Shown in pieces: positions 1-5,806 of a stretch of DNA of 5,806 bases. The position numbers and the translations under genes were made by a program. The notes under the pieces are model-generated. The model searched no databases, was not told the DNA's origin, and saw only the letters and a list, made by a program, of their open reading frames with translations. Position 1 is the first letter of the stretch. Each line of letters starts with the position of its first letter. The DNA comes from Ruminococcus sp. (GTDB lineage Bacteria; Bacillota_A; Clostridia; Oscillospirales; Ruminococcaceae), in contig JAFOMV010000113.1 in assembly GCA_017418765.1 (NCBI GenBank), positions 1-5,806 on the forward strand. The letters are read 5' to 3'.

Positions 1-378
1 GATAATTCGTCATTTCCTGTAGACAGCTATGAATGTGTGCTGCCTGAGCCTGTTAACGGTTACGGAAAAAAATTGATGAAAGATATATTTGAGCAAAGCT
101 ATAAGGATAATGTCCGCTTTGTATACAACACCGAAAGGTTCACACCTGCGGCAAGAAAAAAAGCTTTCAGACATATTTCCGACAGTGTGATACATGATGA
201 TAGTATAAAGCTGCCGTACTGGGAAAACGCTTCACGTATCGCAGAATATAAGCTTTCATGGATGTATACGCTCAGGAAATGGCTGTGCATGATACCCACT
301 GTGACCGTACTGTATCTGGCATATAAAGGGTACAGGATGTTCAGGAACAGAAAAGTATTCATTTTTAAAAGAAAATAA
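1..378 (+). CDS. C-terminal part of an unrecognised protein with one predicted membrane segment (5' end outside window)
   Basis: The reading frame is open from the first base to the TAA at 376-378, giving 125 residues, so the gene begins upstream of the window. A GTG at 37 is in frame, but it has no ribosome binding site and the frame continues to the left edge, so it is not taken as the start. Most of the fragment is a mixed polar region rich in aromatic and basic residues. Near the C-terminus (about residues 94-111 of the fragment) is a short hydrophobic stretch, WLCMIPTVTVLYLAY, followed by a strongly basic tail (RNRKVFIFKRK). This pattern suggests a single C-terminal membrane anchor or the last helix of a larger membrane protein, with the tail in the cytoplasm. 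The gene lies 24 nt upstream of the lipoprotein gene on the same strand, so the two are probably cotranscribed. I do not recognise the family and assign no function. Confidence 0.75.
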   Translation, partial: DNSSFPVDSYECVLPEPVNGYGKKLMKDIFEQSYKDNVRFVYNTERFTPAARKKAFRHISDSVIHDDSIKLPYWENASRIAEYKLSWMYTLRKWLCMIPTVTVLYLAYKGYRMFRNRKVFIFKRK

Positions 379-390
379 AACAATGACCGA

Positions 391-397
391 AAGGAAG
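391..397 (+). promoter_or_regulatory. Ribosome binding site of the lipoprotein gene
   Basis: AAGGAAG lies 5 nt before the ATG at 403 in the 24-nt gap after the upstream stop codon. It supports the ATG at 403 over the in-frame ATG three codons later. No separate promoter is visible in the short gap, which fits cotranscription with the upstream gene. Confidence 0.7.
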
Positions 398-402
398 ATC
401 GT

Positions 403-2775
403 ATGAAAAACATGACCAGATTTACAGCTCTCACAGCAGCTCTCGCAATTATATGCAGCAGTGCTGCTTCATGCTCATCAGAAAAGAAGAAAGAAAGCTC
501 AACGGCTTCACAGCTAATTCAGAATGCATACAAGGCCGAGCCTATCGAATCCGATACCAGCTTCGACTTTGTCTCGAATGTCAAGCGTGTCCCGGGAAGC
601 GATAAAGTATTCGTAACAGGCAGTGAAGACGGCTTTGATAAGGAAAAGCTCTACGTTACTGATATAACATTCAGTAATTTTACCGAGGTAGATACCAAGC
701 TTACTAACAACATGGAGATGTCATACAAAATAGAACCTGCTGAGGATGGTTCATTATACATATTCTATGTTAAAAATGACTACGGCGATATGGAGACCCC
801 TGACTATGATGACCCCGAATTCGATTACGATAATTATGACTTTGATGCCCTTGAAGAAGCAAGGGTAACAAGCTATCACTTCATGCACCTCGATGAGAAC
901 GGAAAGAAACTCTCGGACAACGAGATAAAAGGCATGGATAAGTATATTGCCGATGACAGCTATTTCAGCAGTTTTAATACTTTCGGAAAAGATAAATTCA
1001 TAGCTTCATTCTCATCAGGAAAGGAAACTTCCATTGCTATCGATAAGGATGGTAATGTGCTCGATGAAATAGCATCAAGCGGTTTCAACTGGATAATGGC
1101 TATGTCAGAAACATCTCAGGGAGATATGGCTGTCTGCGGATACTCCAATAACGGACTTTGCATCAAGCTGTACGATACAGAGAGCATGAAGGTGAAGGAC
1201 GAAAGCGTATCGCTTGATAATTCTTCCTTGAATAATATAATGAGTCTCTACAAGGGCGAAGGTGAATACATTCTCTACGCAGACACCGATCAGGGACTTT
1301 ACGGCATAAAGGCTGACGGTTCCGGTGACGAGATAATAAACTGGAGCGATTCTGATATCTCAAATGATTATCAGCGCATAGTCATACCGCTTGATAACGG
1401 GGAATACATCACATATCTCTCCGCTGACGAAAATGAAAGCGGTTTCTTCCGCATGACAAAACGTGACGCTTCTGATTTTGAGAATACAAAGGTAATCACC
1501 ATCGCTTCCTTGTACAATGACTATGAGATAAGCGAGATGGTGAAGAAATTCAATAAGTCACATGACGACATACGTATAAAGACTGTCGATTACAGCAAAT
1601 ATGATGAATACGATGAAGATAAGCAGCATATGACAAATTCTTCAGAGAGACAGCTTAAACTGGATATATCCGCAGGCCAGGGCCCTGATATGATATCAAC
1701 TTATGACACCAGCGTTGTATCTGCACTGGCAGGAAAGAATGTTTTCGCCGATCTGGGAGAATTCATTGATAAGGACAGCGATATCTCAAGAGACGATATC
1801 ATGCCGAATGTGCTCAAAGCATGCGAGTATAACGGAAAGCTTTTATCGCTTTCACCTTTGTTTAACATTGAGACACGTGCTGTAAAAAGCAAATACTGCG
1901 ATAAGGAAAACTGGACTTTTGAAGACCTCAAAAAGACATATGAAGCCATGCCTGAGGGTTCTGACCTTTTTTCAGAAATAACCACAAGAAAATTCGCTTT
2001 CTTCAACGTAATGAGCGCTCTCGGTGACTGCATCGATTATACAAAAGGCACCTGCAATTTTGAAGCAGATAAATTCAAGGAGATACTTGAGTTCTGTTCA
2101 CAGTTCAGAGATGACGATGAACTGATGAAATGGCAGGATGAGGCATCCGAGGAGGAACTCTCCGAATTCTACAATGATTCCGATCTTAAATACAAGGATG
2201 ACAAAGCTCTTATATATAATTTGTACCTCTCTGATTTCCGTGATTACAAGTATACTAAGCAGGGCATATTCAATGATGATATAACTCTTGTCGGCTTACC
2301 TACATCAGACGGAACAGGCGCAAAAATATCATTCAGCAACTCACTTTCCATCCTTGAAAGCTCTGACGCAAAGGATGAATGCTGGAACTTCATAAAGGAA
2401 TTCTTTAAAGAGGATTATTATTCGGGTGATAATAATTATGGTTTCCCATCTCTCACCAAGTTCTTTGAAGAAAAGGCGGAGAATGCCATGAAGAAAAGAA
2501 CATATACCGATGAAAACGGCAAGGAGCACGAGATAGATGATACTACATATATCAACGGCAAGGAAATAAAGATCGATCCTCTCACAGAGGACGAGAGAGA
2601 CTATATCGTTGATTATGTCAGAAACGCAGGTGCGCCCGGAAACAGCATATCTGAGGAAGTATTTGAAATAATATCTGACAGTATCGACTCATACTTCAAA
2701 AATGAAAAATCCGCAGACGAAGTCATTGAGCTCATAAACAGCAAAGTATCCATCCTTCTCAGCGAACAGAGCTGA
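403..2775 (+). CDS. Extracellular solute-binding lipoprotein (family 1) with a propeller-like N-terminal domain
   Basis: This is a 790-residue secreted lipoprotein. The N-terminus has a basic start, a hydrophobic core (residues 8-22) and a lipobox-like AASC ending at Cys24, followed by a Ser/Lys/Glu linker, so it is expected to be lipid-anchored on the outer face of the membrane. Residues of about 50-355 contain roughly six loosely repeating units of 40-50 residues with short alternating strands and turns such as DKDGN and KADGSGDE, suggesting a beta-propeller or similar beta-rich fold. An aspartate-rich loop lies at about 129-152. From about residue 362 (VITIASLYNDYEISEMVKKF) to about 690 the sequence resembles SBP_bac_1 proteins: an N-terminal strand and helix, the GQGPDMIS signature near 425, then ADLGEFI and NGKLLSLSP. 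Classical binding proteins of this family are about 400-450 residues, so the N-terminal half is additional. The ligand is unknown; a carbohydrate is typical of the family. No permease or ATPase gene is adjacent, and a terminator follows 17 nt after the stop codon. Confidence 0.9.
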   Translation: MKNMTRFTALTAALAIICSSAASCSSEKKKESSTASQLIQNAYKAEPIESDTSFDFVSNVKRVPGSDKVFVTGSEDGFDKEKLYVTDITFSNFTEVDTKLTNNMEMSYKIEPAEDGSLYIFYVKNDYGDMETPDYDDPEFDYDNYDFDALEEARVTSYHFMHLDENGKKLSDNEIKGMDKYIADDSYFSSFNTFGKDKFIASFSSGKETSIAIDKDGNVLDEIASSGFNWIMAMSETSQGDMAVCGYSNNGLCIKLYDTESMKVKDESVSLDNSSLNNIMSLYKGEGEYILYADTDQGLYGIKADGSGDEIINWSDSDISNDYQRIVIPLDNGEYITYLSADENESGFFRMTKRDASDFENTKVITIASLYNDYEISEMVKKFNKSHDDIRIKTVDYSKYDEYDEDKQHMTNSSERQLKLDISAGQGPDMISTYDTSVVSALAGKNVFADLGEFIDKDSDISRDDIMPNVLKACEYNGKLLSLSPLFNIETRAVKSKYCDKENWTFEDLKKTYEAMPEGSDLFSEITTRKFAFFNVMSALGDCIDYTKGTCNFEADKFKEILEFCSQFRDDDELMKWQDEASEEELSEFYNDSDLKYKDDKALIYNLYLSDFRDYKYTKQGIFNDDITLVGLPTSDGTGAKISFSNSLSILESSDAKDECWNFIKEFFKEDYYSGDNNYGFPSLTKFFEEKAENAMKKRTYTDENGKEHEIDDTTYINGKEIKIDPLTEDERDYIVDYVRNAGAPGNSISEEVFEIISDSIDSYFKNEKSADEVIELINSKVSILLSEQS

Positions 2776-2792
2776 TAACAGCATAAACATCA

Positions 2793-2826
2793 AAAGGCTG
2801 ACCTTTCAGTAAAAAGGTCAGCCTTT
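2793..2826. terminator. Bidirectional rho-independent-type terminator between convergent operons
   Basis: A perfect 14-bp stem (2793-2806, AAAGGCTGACCTTT, pairs with 2813-2826) encloses a 6-nt loop. Because the arms start with A and end in T, either strand gives a GC-centred stem followed by T residues. It starts 17 nt after the stop of the plus-strand lipoprotein gene and lies 18 nt beyond the stop of the minus-strand small membrane protein gene. This is the expected position for one hairpin ending both transcripts. The T-tracts beyond the stem are short and interrupted, so efficiency is uncertain. Confidence 0.85.
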
Positions 2827-2844
2827 ATCATTTCACGTAAGCTG

Positions 2845-3105
2845 TTATATTCTCTCATCAGTATGTATGATAACGATATTCTCTGTAATCCTAAAATGTG
2901 AAGTACGCCTCGGAGACAGGGCATCACTGCCTTGTCTTATAGTGCTGTCATCACTTATATTTCTTGCAGCATATGGAACTGTATCGGAGATTTCTGCCTG
3001 CTTTTCACGCTTTTCCTTAGCGGCTATGATGCTCCACATAATAATATTGGCAATTATGAATACTACTGCTGCTGCGGCTATAACGAGCCATTCTGCTGTT
3101 GTCAA
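2845..3105 (-). CDS. Small single-pass membrane protein of the FHA/PP2C operon (TTG start)
   Basis: This gene encodes 86 residues from a TTG start at 3105. The start was chosen because a full AAGGAGGT ribosome binding site (3110-3117) lies just before it. An in-frame ATG at 3126, directly after the phosphatase stop codon (TGA-ATG), would give 93 residues, but then the AAGGAGGT would sit inside the coding region and the ATG itself has only weak Shine-Dalgarno pairing. Residues of about 6-28 form a strongly hydrophobic helix (WLVIAAAAVVFIIANIIMW and onward), followed at once by KEKREK. By the positive-inside rule the short N-terminus is outside and the remaining 55 or so residues are cytoplasmic. 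That tail is polar, rich in Ser, Thr and Arg, and ends with a more hydrophobic segment (ITENIVIIHTDERI). The family is not recognised. Position as third gene after the FHA and PP2C genes suggests an anchor, partner or substrate for them, but this is inference. Confidence 0.72.
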   Translation of the reverse strand: MTTAEWLVIAAAAVVFIIANIIMWSIIAAKEKREKQAEISDTVPYAARNISDDSTIRQGSDALSPRRTSHFRITENIVIIHTDERI

Positions 3106-3109
3106 GCTG

Positions 3110-3117
3110 ACCTCCTT
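3110..3117 (-). promoter_or_regulatory. Strong ribosome binding site that fixes a TTG start
   Basis: Read on the minus strand, AAGGAGGT is followed by CAGC and then TTG at 3105, so the GGAGG core is 5 nt from the start codon. It is the best Shine-Dalgarno match of the minus-strand operon and falls in the 21 nt between the phosphatase stop and this TTG. It is the main reason to prefer the shorter form of the small membrane protein. Confidence 0.8.
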
Positions 3118-3126
3118 CCGCAGCAT

Positions 3127-3894
3127 TCAGAATTCTGCTCTGAACATCGCTGCTGTTATATTATCACGTTCGTTTCGTTCCTTTACTGTCTCAATAAGAC
3201 GGCGAAGACTTTTTTCCATAGCCTTTTTGGTGCTGACCTTTTCGGGGGTGAGCTCATGGTATATCTCCTTTGGTTCAAGTACGTGTCTGAATCCGTCAGA
3301 GCAAATCATATAATTAGCACCGCTTTCAAGGTTGCCGAATTTCACCTCAGGCTCTATTTCTCCTGATGCTCCTATACACTGTATAAGTGCATTTCTTCTC
3401 GGGTCTGTCAATGCCTGCTGCGGAGTCATATTGCCACGCTTCATTTCACGGTTGATAAAGGTATGGTCATCCGTAAGCTGACGAAGATCACGGGATATCT
3501 TGTATATTCTCGTATCACCTGTATGGAACGTCATATACCCTGTATTTACAGCAATTATGCCTGTAGCGGTAGTACCTGCTTTTATATTGTTTTCTGCACC
3601 GTATCTGACAAGCTTATCATTGAGTATCCGCAGACGCTTTATAGTACGTCTTGCAGCATTTTCCCAATTCCAGCTGTCTATCTCATAGGGGAGTTCTTCA
3701 TCAAACCACTCTGAAAAGCTCCTTACTACCTCTGCACTGGCAAGCTCACCTTTGGATAGTCCACCCATGCCATCGCAGACAAGTATCAAAGCAACGGAAG
3801 CGCTGTCAGTTTCCGCAGTCTTAACACATACACTGTCCTGATTTATGCTTTTATGTATGCCGACATCAGTATCGGCAGCAGCGATATATCTCAT
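3127..3894 (-). CDS. PP2C-family serine/threonine protein phosphatase
   Basis: This is a 255-residue single-domain, metal-dependent PPM/PP2C phosphatase, a normal length for bacterial members, with no signal peptide or membrane helix, so it is cytoplasmic. It is expected to remove phosphate from Ser/Thr residues of proteins. The ordered motifs are present: TDVG..K..NQD (residues 9-20), CDGMGG (40-45), GTTATG (107-112), TGDTRIY (125-131), LTDDHT (140-145), CSDG (198-201) and DNIT (244-247). The aspartates expected to hold the two metal ions (D20, D41, D200, D244) are all there, so the enzyme looks active. The position in the first motif that is usually a phosphate-binding Arg is Lys (K15). The start at 3894 is preferred because AAAGG sits 8 nt before it. 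An ATG two codons upstream at 3900 is only 2 nt from AAAGG and cannot be excluded. The gene begins shortly after the FHA gene stop (12 nt if the 3900 start is used) and precedes the small membrane protein gene, so it is in the middle of an operon. Confidence 0.93.
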   Translation of the reverse strand: MRYIAAADTDVGIHKSINQDSVCVKTAETDSASVALILVCDGMGGLSKGELASAEVVRSFSEWFDEELPYEIDSWNWENAARRTIKRLRILNDKLVRYGAENNIKAGTTATGIIAVNTGYMTFHTGDTRIYKISRDLRQLTDDHTFINREMKRGNMTPQQALTDPRRNALIQCIGASGEIEPEVKFGNLESGANYMICSDGFRHVLEPKEIYHELTPEKVSTKKAMEKSLRRLIETVKERNERDNITAAMFRAEF

Positions 3895-3912
3895 ATTCAT
3901 TACCTTTCAGTT

Positions 3913-5163
3913 TTAGCTTTCTCTGAAATCGAAAAGTTCATTTGAAAGCCTGATCTCATCGCCGTCACGCAGACGGTATTCTACATTTGCAGGTACATTT
4001 ATGCCGTTTACAAAAGTTCGGTTAGTCGAATTCTGATCTATTATATAGAATACGCCGTTTTTGCTGACAATATGTGCATGGACCCGGCTGACAGTCTTGT
4101 TGCCCGTTACGCACAGATCGACTTTTATATTTTCCTTTCCTATGATATATACCGGCTTGTTTATACTGAACGTTTCTCCTGTAGAACGGCGGAAAAGCTT
4201 GGCAGGACGAAGTATCAGCGCCGCATCAAGCTCCATTGTCGAGCTGCTTTCCTCAGCGCCGCTGTATACGTTATCTCCGCTTTCAGGACGCTCAAAGCCG
4301 CTTTTCACTTCTTCCTCATCATGATCTGATGTCTGAACGGGAACAGGTCTCTCCTCAGCCGGCTCAGCGCCATCGTCATGCTTTTTCTTATCAGGCGGAG
4401 CAAATGTGCTCTGCGGAACTTCCGGGGCAGGAGAGGCAGATATTACGTCAGATCCCATCTCATCTGAAACATCCGTTTTATAAGCTGCTTTTCCAAATAT
4501 AAAGCGAAAGAGCGAGAAGCCGCCTCCGCTTTCTTCTGCCGGCTTTATCATACCCGAATTATGCTGGATAGTCTGGAGACTTGGTATGCTCGGCAGCCTT
4601 ACTATGTCATTATATGTTCTGGGCGAATTCACACGGATATAATCCTCAGCATCAGCCAGTGAAAAACGTCCCATACCCATAACATAGTACATGAAGCTGT
4701 CAGCAAACGAAAAGTCATAATCTGATATAAACCTTGCAAGAGTTGATACTTCACGCAGACAGCGAATTATCCCGCCATTTGGATTCTCGCAGTTGGTAAC
4801 TGTCATATAGGGGATAAATATCTGACCGCTTTGCTTGTTCATAAGCATATATTTAGGGTCAAGTACAAGCCTGTTCAGGTCAAAGCCGTACTGCTGGGCT
4901 GAACGCAGCATTTCCACAAGCTGAGCTGCTATAAGGAAGTACCTGTCCTTATTCATTCTGGTTTTCAATGCAGATGTCATGGGTATACCATCAGCACCTG
5001 AGAATACTATGGTCTTGTTGCCGTTCATATACGGACGCATGAAAAACTGCGTAGGACACGAAGCAAGAAAATCGATCTCTTTGCCTATTACGGTCTCATC
5101 ACGGGAAAGTCTGCATTTCACAGCAGTTTTTCCCTGAGCAGATGTGATACTCAATTTAGCCAT
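3913..5163 (-). CDS. FHA-domain protein with a DUF6382-like N-terminal domain
   Basis: This gene encodes 416 residues from the ATG at 5163. A GTG two codons earlier at 5169 is possible; a modest GGGGATAGG-type ribosome binding site serves either. The C-terminal 100 residues (about 318-416) are a forkhead-associated domain, which binds phosphothreonine peptides. Visible motifs are IGKE (341-344), SRVHA (359-363), the NSTNRTFVNG loop (378-387, usually NSTNGTFVNG) and LRDGDEIRL (398-406). The first motif has Lys where GR is common. Residues 1 to about 180 resemble the DUF6382 domain found before FHA domains in Firmicutes, with the segment LVLDPKYMLMN at 99-109 and a following IFIPYMTV strand; this assignment is from memory of the family pattern. 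Between them lies a disordered-looking, acidic, Pro/Ser/Glu-rich linker (about 228-312). No membrane segment is evident. It is the first gene of an operon with a PP2C phosphatase, so a phosphorylation-dependent adaptor role is likely. The kinase partner is not in the window. Confidence 0.9.
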   Translation of the reverse strand: MAKLSITSAQGKTAVKCRLSRDETVIGKEIDFLASCPTQFFMRPYMNGNKTIVFSGADGIPMTSALKTRMNKDRYFLIAAQLVEMLRSAQQYGFDLNRLVLDPKYMLMNKQSGQIFIPYMTVTNCENPNGGIIRCLREVSTLARFISDYDFSFADSFMYYVMGMGRFSLADAEDYIRVNSPRTYNDIVRLPSIPSLQTIQHNSGMIKPAEESGGGFSLFRFIFGKAAYKTDVSDEMGSDVISASPAPEVPQSTFAPPDKKKHDDGAEPAEERPVPVQTSDHDEEEVKSGFERPESGDNVYSGAEESSSTMELDAALILRPAKLFRRSTGETFSINKPVYIIGKENIKVDLCVTGNKTVSRVHAHIVSKNGVFYIIDQNSTNRTFVNGINVPANVEYRLRDGDEIRLSNELFDFRES

Positions 5164-5216
5164 GTACACCTATCCCCTTTTTTATTGGCAGAAAACAGCC
5201 AGACAAATATAATATC

Positions 5217-5245
5217 ATTATACAGCACTTCATCAGCAAAGTCAA
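5217..5245 (-). promoter_or_regulatory. Sigma-A type promoter of the FHA/PP2C operon
   Basis: On the minus strand the -35 box TTGACT (5245-5240) and the -10 box TATAAT (5222-5217) are separated by exactly 17 nt. This is a near-consensus housekeeping promoter. Transcription should start near 5210, giving a leader of about 45 nt before the ATG at 5163. It lies in the non-coding gap after the YitT-family gene, so the operon can be transcribed independently of that gene. Confidence 0.85.
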
Positions 5246-5267
5246 CATCGGCAGACTTATTTATACT

Positions 5268-5280
5268 TATTGTAACAATA
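5268..5280. other. 13-bp palindrome upstream of the operon promoter (possible operator)
   Basis: TATTGTAACAATA has 6-bp arms that are exact inverted copies around a central A. It lies about 58-70 nt upstream of the predicted transcription start of the FHA/PP2C operon and just after the YitT-family gene. The place would suit a transcription factor site, but the region is AT-rich and a short palindrome can arise by chance. No regulator gene is nearby and I recognise no specific regulator consensus. Confidence 0.25.
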
Positions 5281-5308
5281 CGATATCAATTCCTGCTTAT
5301 GCCGAAAA

Positions 5309-5806
5309 TCACGTTCTGTCCTGATTTACTGAAAAAATATCAGCGACTTCGCTTAGTGTGATATAGGCAAGAGGATCTATTTTCTGGACGATATCTTTCA
5401 TCTTCATCACCTGAAAACGGTTTACCACAAAATACAGCACCTTCCTTTCAGATCCCGAATATCCGCCTTTTGCATCTATAAGCGTCATACCGCAGCCAAA
5501 TTCTTCCATAAGAGTCTTGCTTATCTTATCAGGCTTTGCAGTAACTATCATCGCAGCCTTTGACCGCTGTAAGCCCTCAACTATATAGTCTACCGTTTTC
5601 AATGCAGCTGAATATGTAACTATGGAATAAAGGGGGAGTATCCAGCTTTTTATGACGATCCCGCAGATAACATAAAGTACTACATTGTAGATCATCACAA
5701 ACGAACCTACAGAAAGCCCCATTTTCTTTGCAAAGATAACAGCCATTACCTCTATGCCGTCCATTGCGCCGCCGAAACGTATGGCAAGTCCGCTTCCTAC
5801 GCCTGA
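5309..5806 (-). CDS. YitT-family membrane protein with DUF2179 domain (5' end outside window)
   Basis: The frame is open from the right edge to the TGA at 5309-5311, giving the last 165 residues of the protein. An ATG at 5764 is internal: the 14 residues before it (SGVGSGLAIRFGGA) match the glycine-rich G.G..IRFGG segment of YitT proteins. The fragment then shows the typical FAKKMGLSVGSF region, a hydrophobic helix (FVMIYNVVLYVICGIVI), LYSIVTYSAALKTVDYIVEG, and the C-terminal cytoplasmic DUF2179 domain from about residue 80 on, including IVTAKPDKIS, GCGMTLIDAKGGYSG, KVLYFVVNRFQ and DPLAYITLSEVADIF. YitT proteins are widespread multi-pass membrane proteins of unresolved function in Firmicutes. 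The tail ends soon after the ADIF segment (SVNQDRT), where many relatives have a Gly-rich GF ending. It is upstream of the FHA operon on the same strand. No clear terminator lies between them, so some readthrough is possible. Confidence 0.92.
   Translation of the reverse strand, partial: SGVGSGLAIRFGGAMDGIEVMAVIFAKKMGLSVGSFVMIYNVVLYVICGIVIKSWILPLYSIVTYSAALKTVDYIVEGLQRSKAAMIVTAKPDKISKTLMEEFGCGMTLIDAKGGYSGSERKVLYFVVNRFQVMKMKDIVQKIDPLAYITLSEVADIFSVNQDRT

Noticed and set aside
37..39. GTG as a possible start of the first gene
   Set aside because: No Shine-Dalgarno sequence precedes it and the frame is open to the window edge, so the gene is more likely truncated by the window.
99..434. Open frame of 111 codons on the minus strand
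   Set aside because: It lies antisense to the end of the first gene and the start of the lipoprotein gene, both of which have better coding signals (ribosome binding site, lipobox, operon spacing). It shows no recognisable domain.
1701..2033. Open frames inside the lipoprotein gene on both strands
   Set aside because: They overlap the solute-binding domain, whose frame is continuous and carries family motifs; no ribosome binding sites or domains support them.
2775..2848. 8-bp inverted repeat (ATAACAGC / GCTGTTAT) flanking the terminator
   Set aside because: It overlaps the two stop codon regions, is short and far apart, and does not extend the main hairpin. A chance match is likely.
2867..3313. 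Plus-strand open frames (148 and 144 codons) between 2867 and 3366
   Set aside because: They are antisense to the small membrane protein and the phosphatase; the hydrophobic composition mirrors the complementary codons. The phosphatase motifs prove the opposite strand is coding.
5248..5305. 6-bp inverted repeat TCGGCA / TGCCGA after the YitT-family gene as a possible terminator
   Set aside because: The arms are separated by 46 nt, no T-run follows, and one arm lies near the -35 box; it does not look like a terminator.

Overview
The window looks like a chromosomal segment of a low-to-mid GC anaerobic Firmicute, most likely a Ruminococcus-type member of the Oscillospiraceae. This rests on the AT-leaning base composition, AGGAGG-type ribosome binding sites, a canonical sigma-A promoter, a YitT-family membrane protein, a large lipoprotein solute-binding protein, and a Firmicute-style FHA protein with a DUF6382-like N-terminus. 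The genus is an inference. There is no rRNA, tRNA, insertion sequence, CRISPR array or phage gene.

Left part, plus strand (1-2775): the 3' end of an unrecognised gene encoding a protein with one hydrophobic segment near its C-terminus. It is followed after 24 nt by a 790-residue lipoprotein with a probable beta-propeller-like N-terminal half and a family-1 extracellular solute-binding domain in the C-terminal half. The two genes probably share a transcript, which ends at a perfect 14-bp hairpin (2793-2826). No ABC permease or ATPase gene is seen beside the binding protein.

Right part, minus strand (5806-2845): first the 3' part of a YitT/DUF2179 membrane protein gene, running in from the right edge. 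Then comes a 145-nt gap holding a near-consensus promoter (TTGACT, 17 nt, TATAAT). This promoter drives a tight three-gene operon: a DUF6382-like/FHA phosphothreonine-recognition protein, a PP2C-family serine/threonine phosphatase, and a small single-pass membrane protein that probably starts at TTG. The gaps in the operon are 12 and 21 nt. The two operons converge on the shared hairpin, which can serve both strands.

Taken together, the minus-strand operon reads as a small phospho-signalling module: a reader (FHA), an eraser (PP2C) and a membrane-anchored partner of unknown role. The matching Ser/Thr kinase is not in the window. Nothing in the sequence proves that it acts on the neighbouring lipoprotein or on YitT. 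The most interesting points are this kinase-less module with its uncharacterised membrane component, and the propeller-plus-binding-protein architecture of the lipoprotein.
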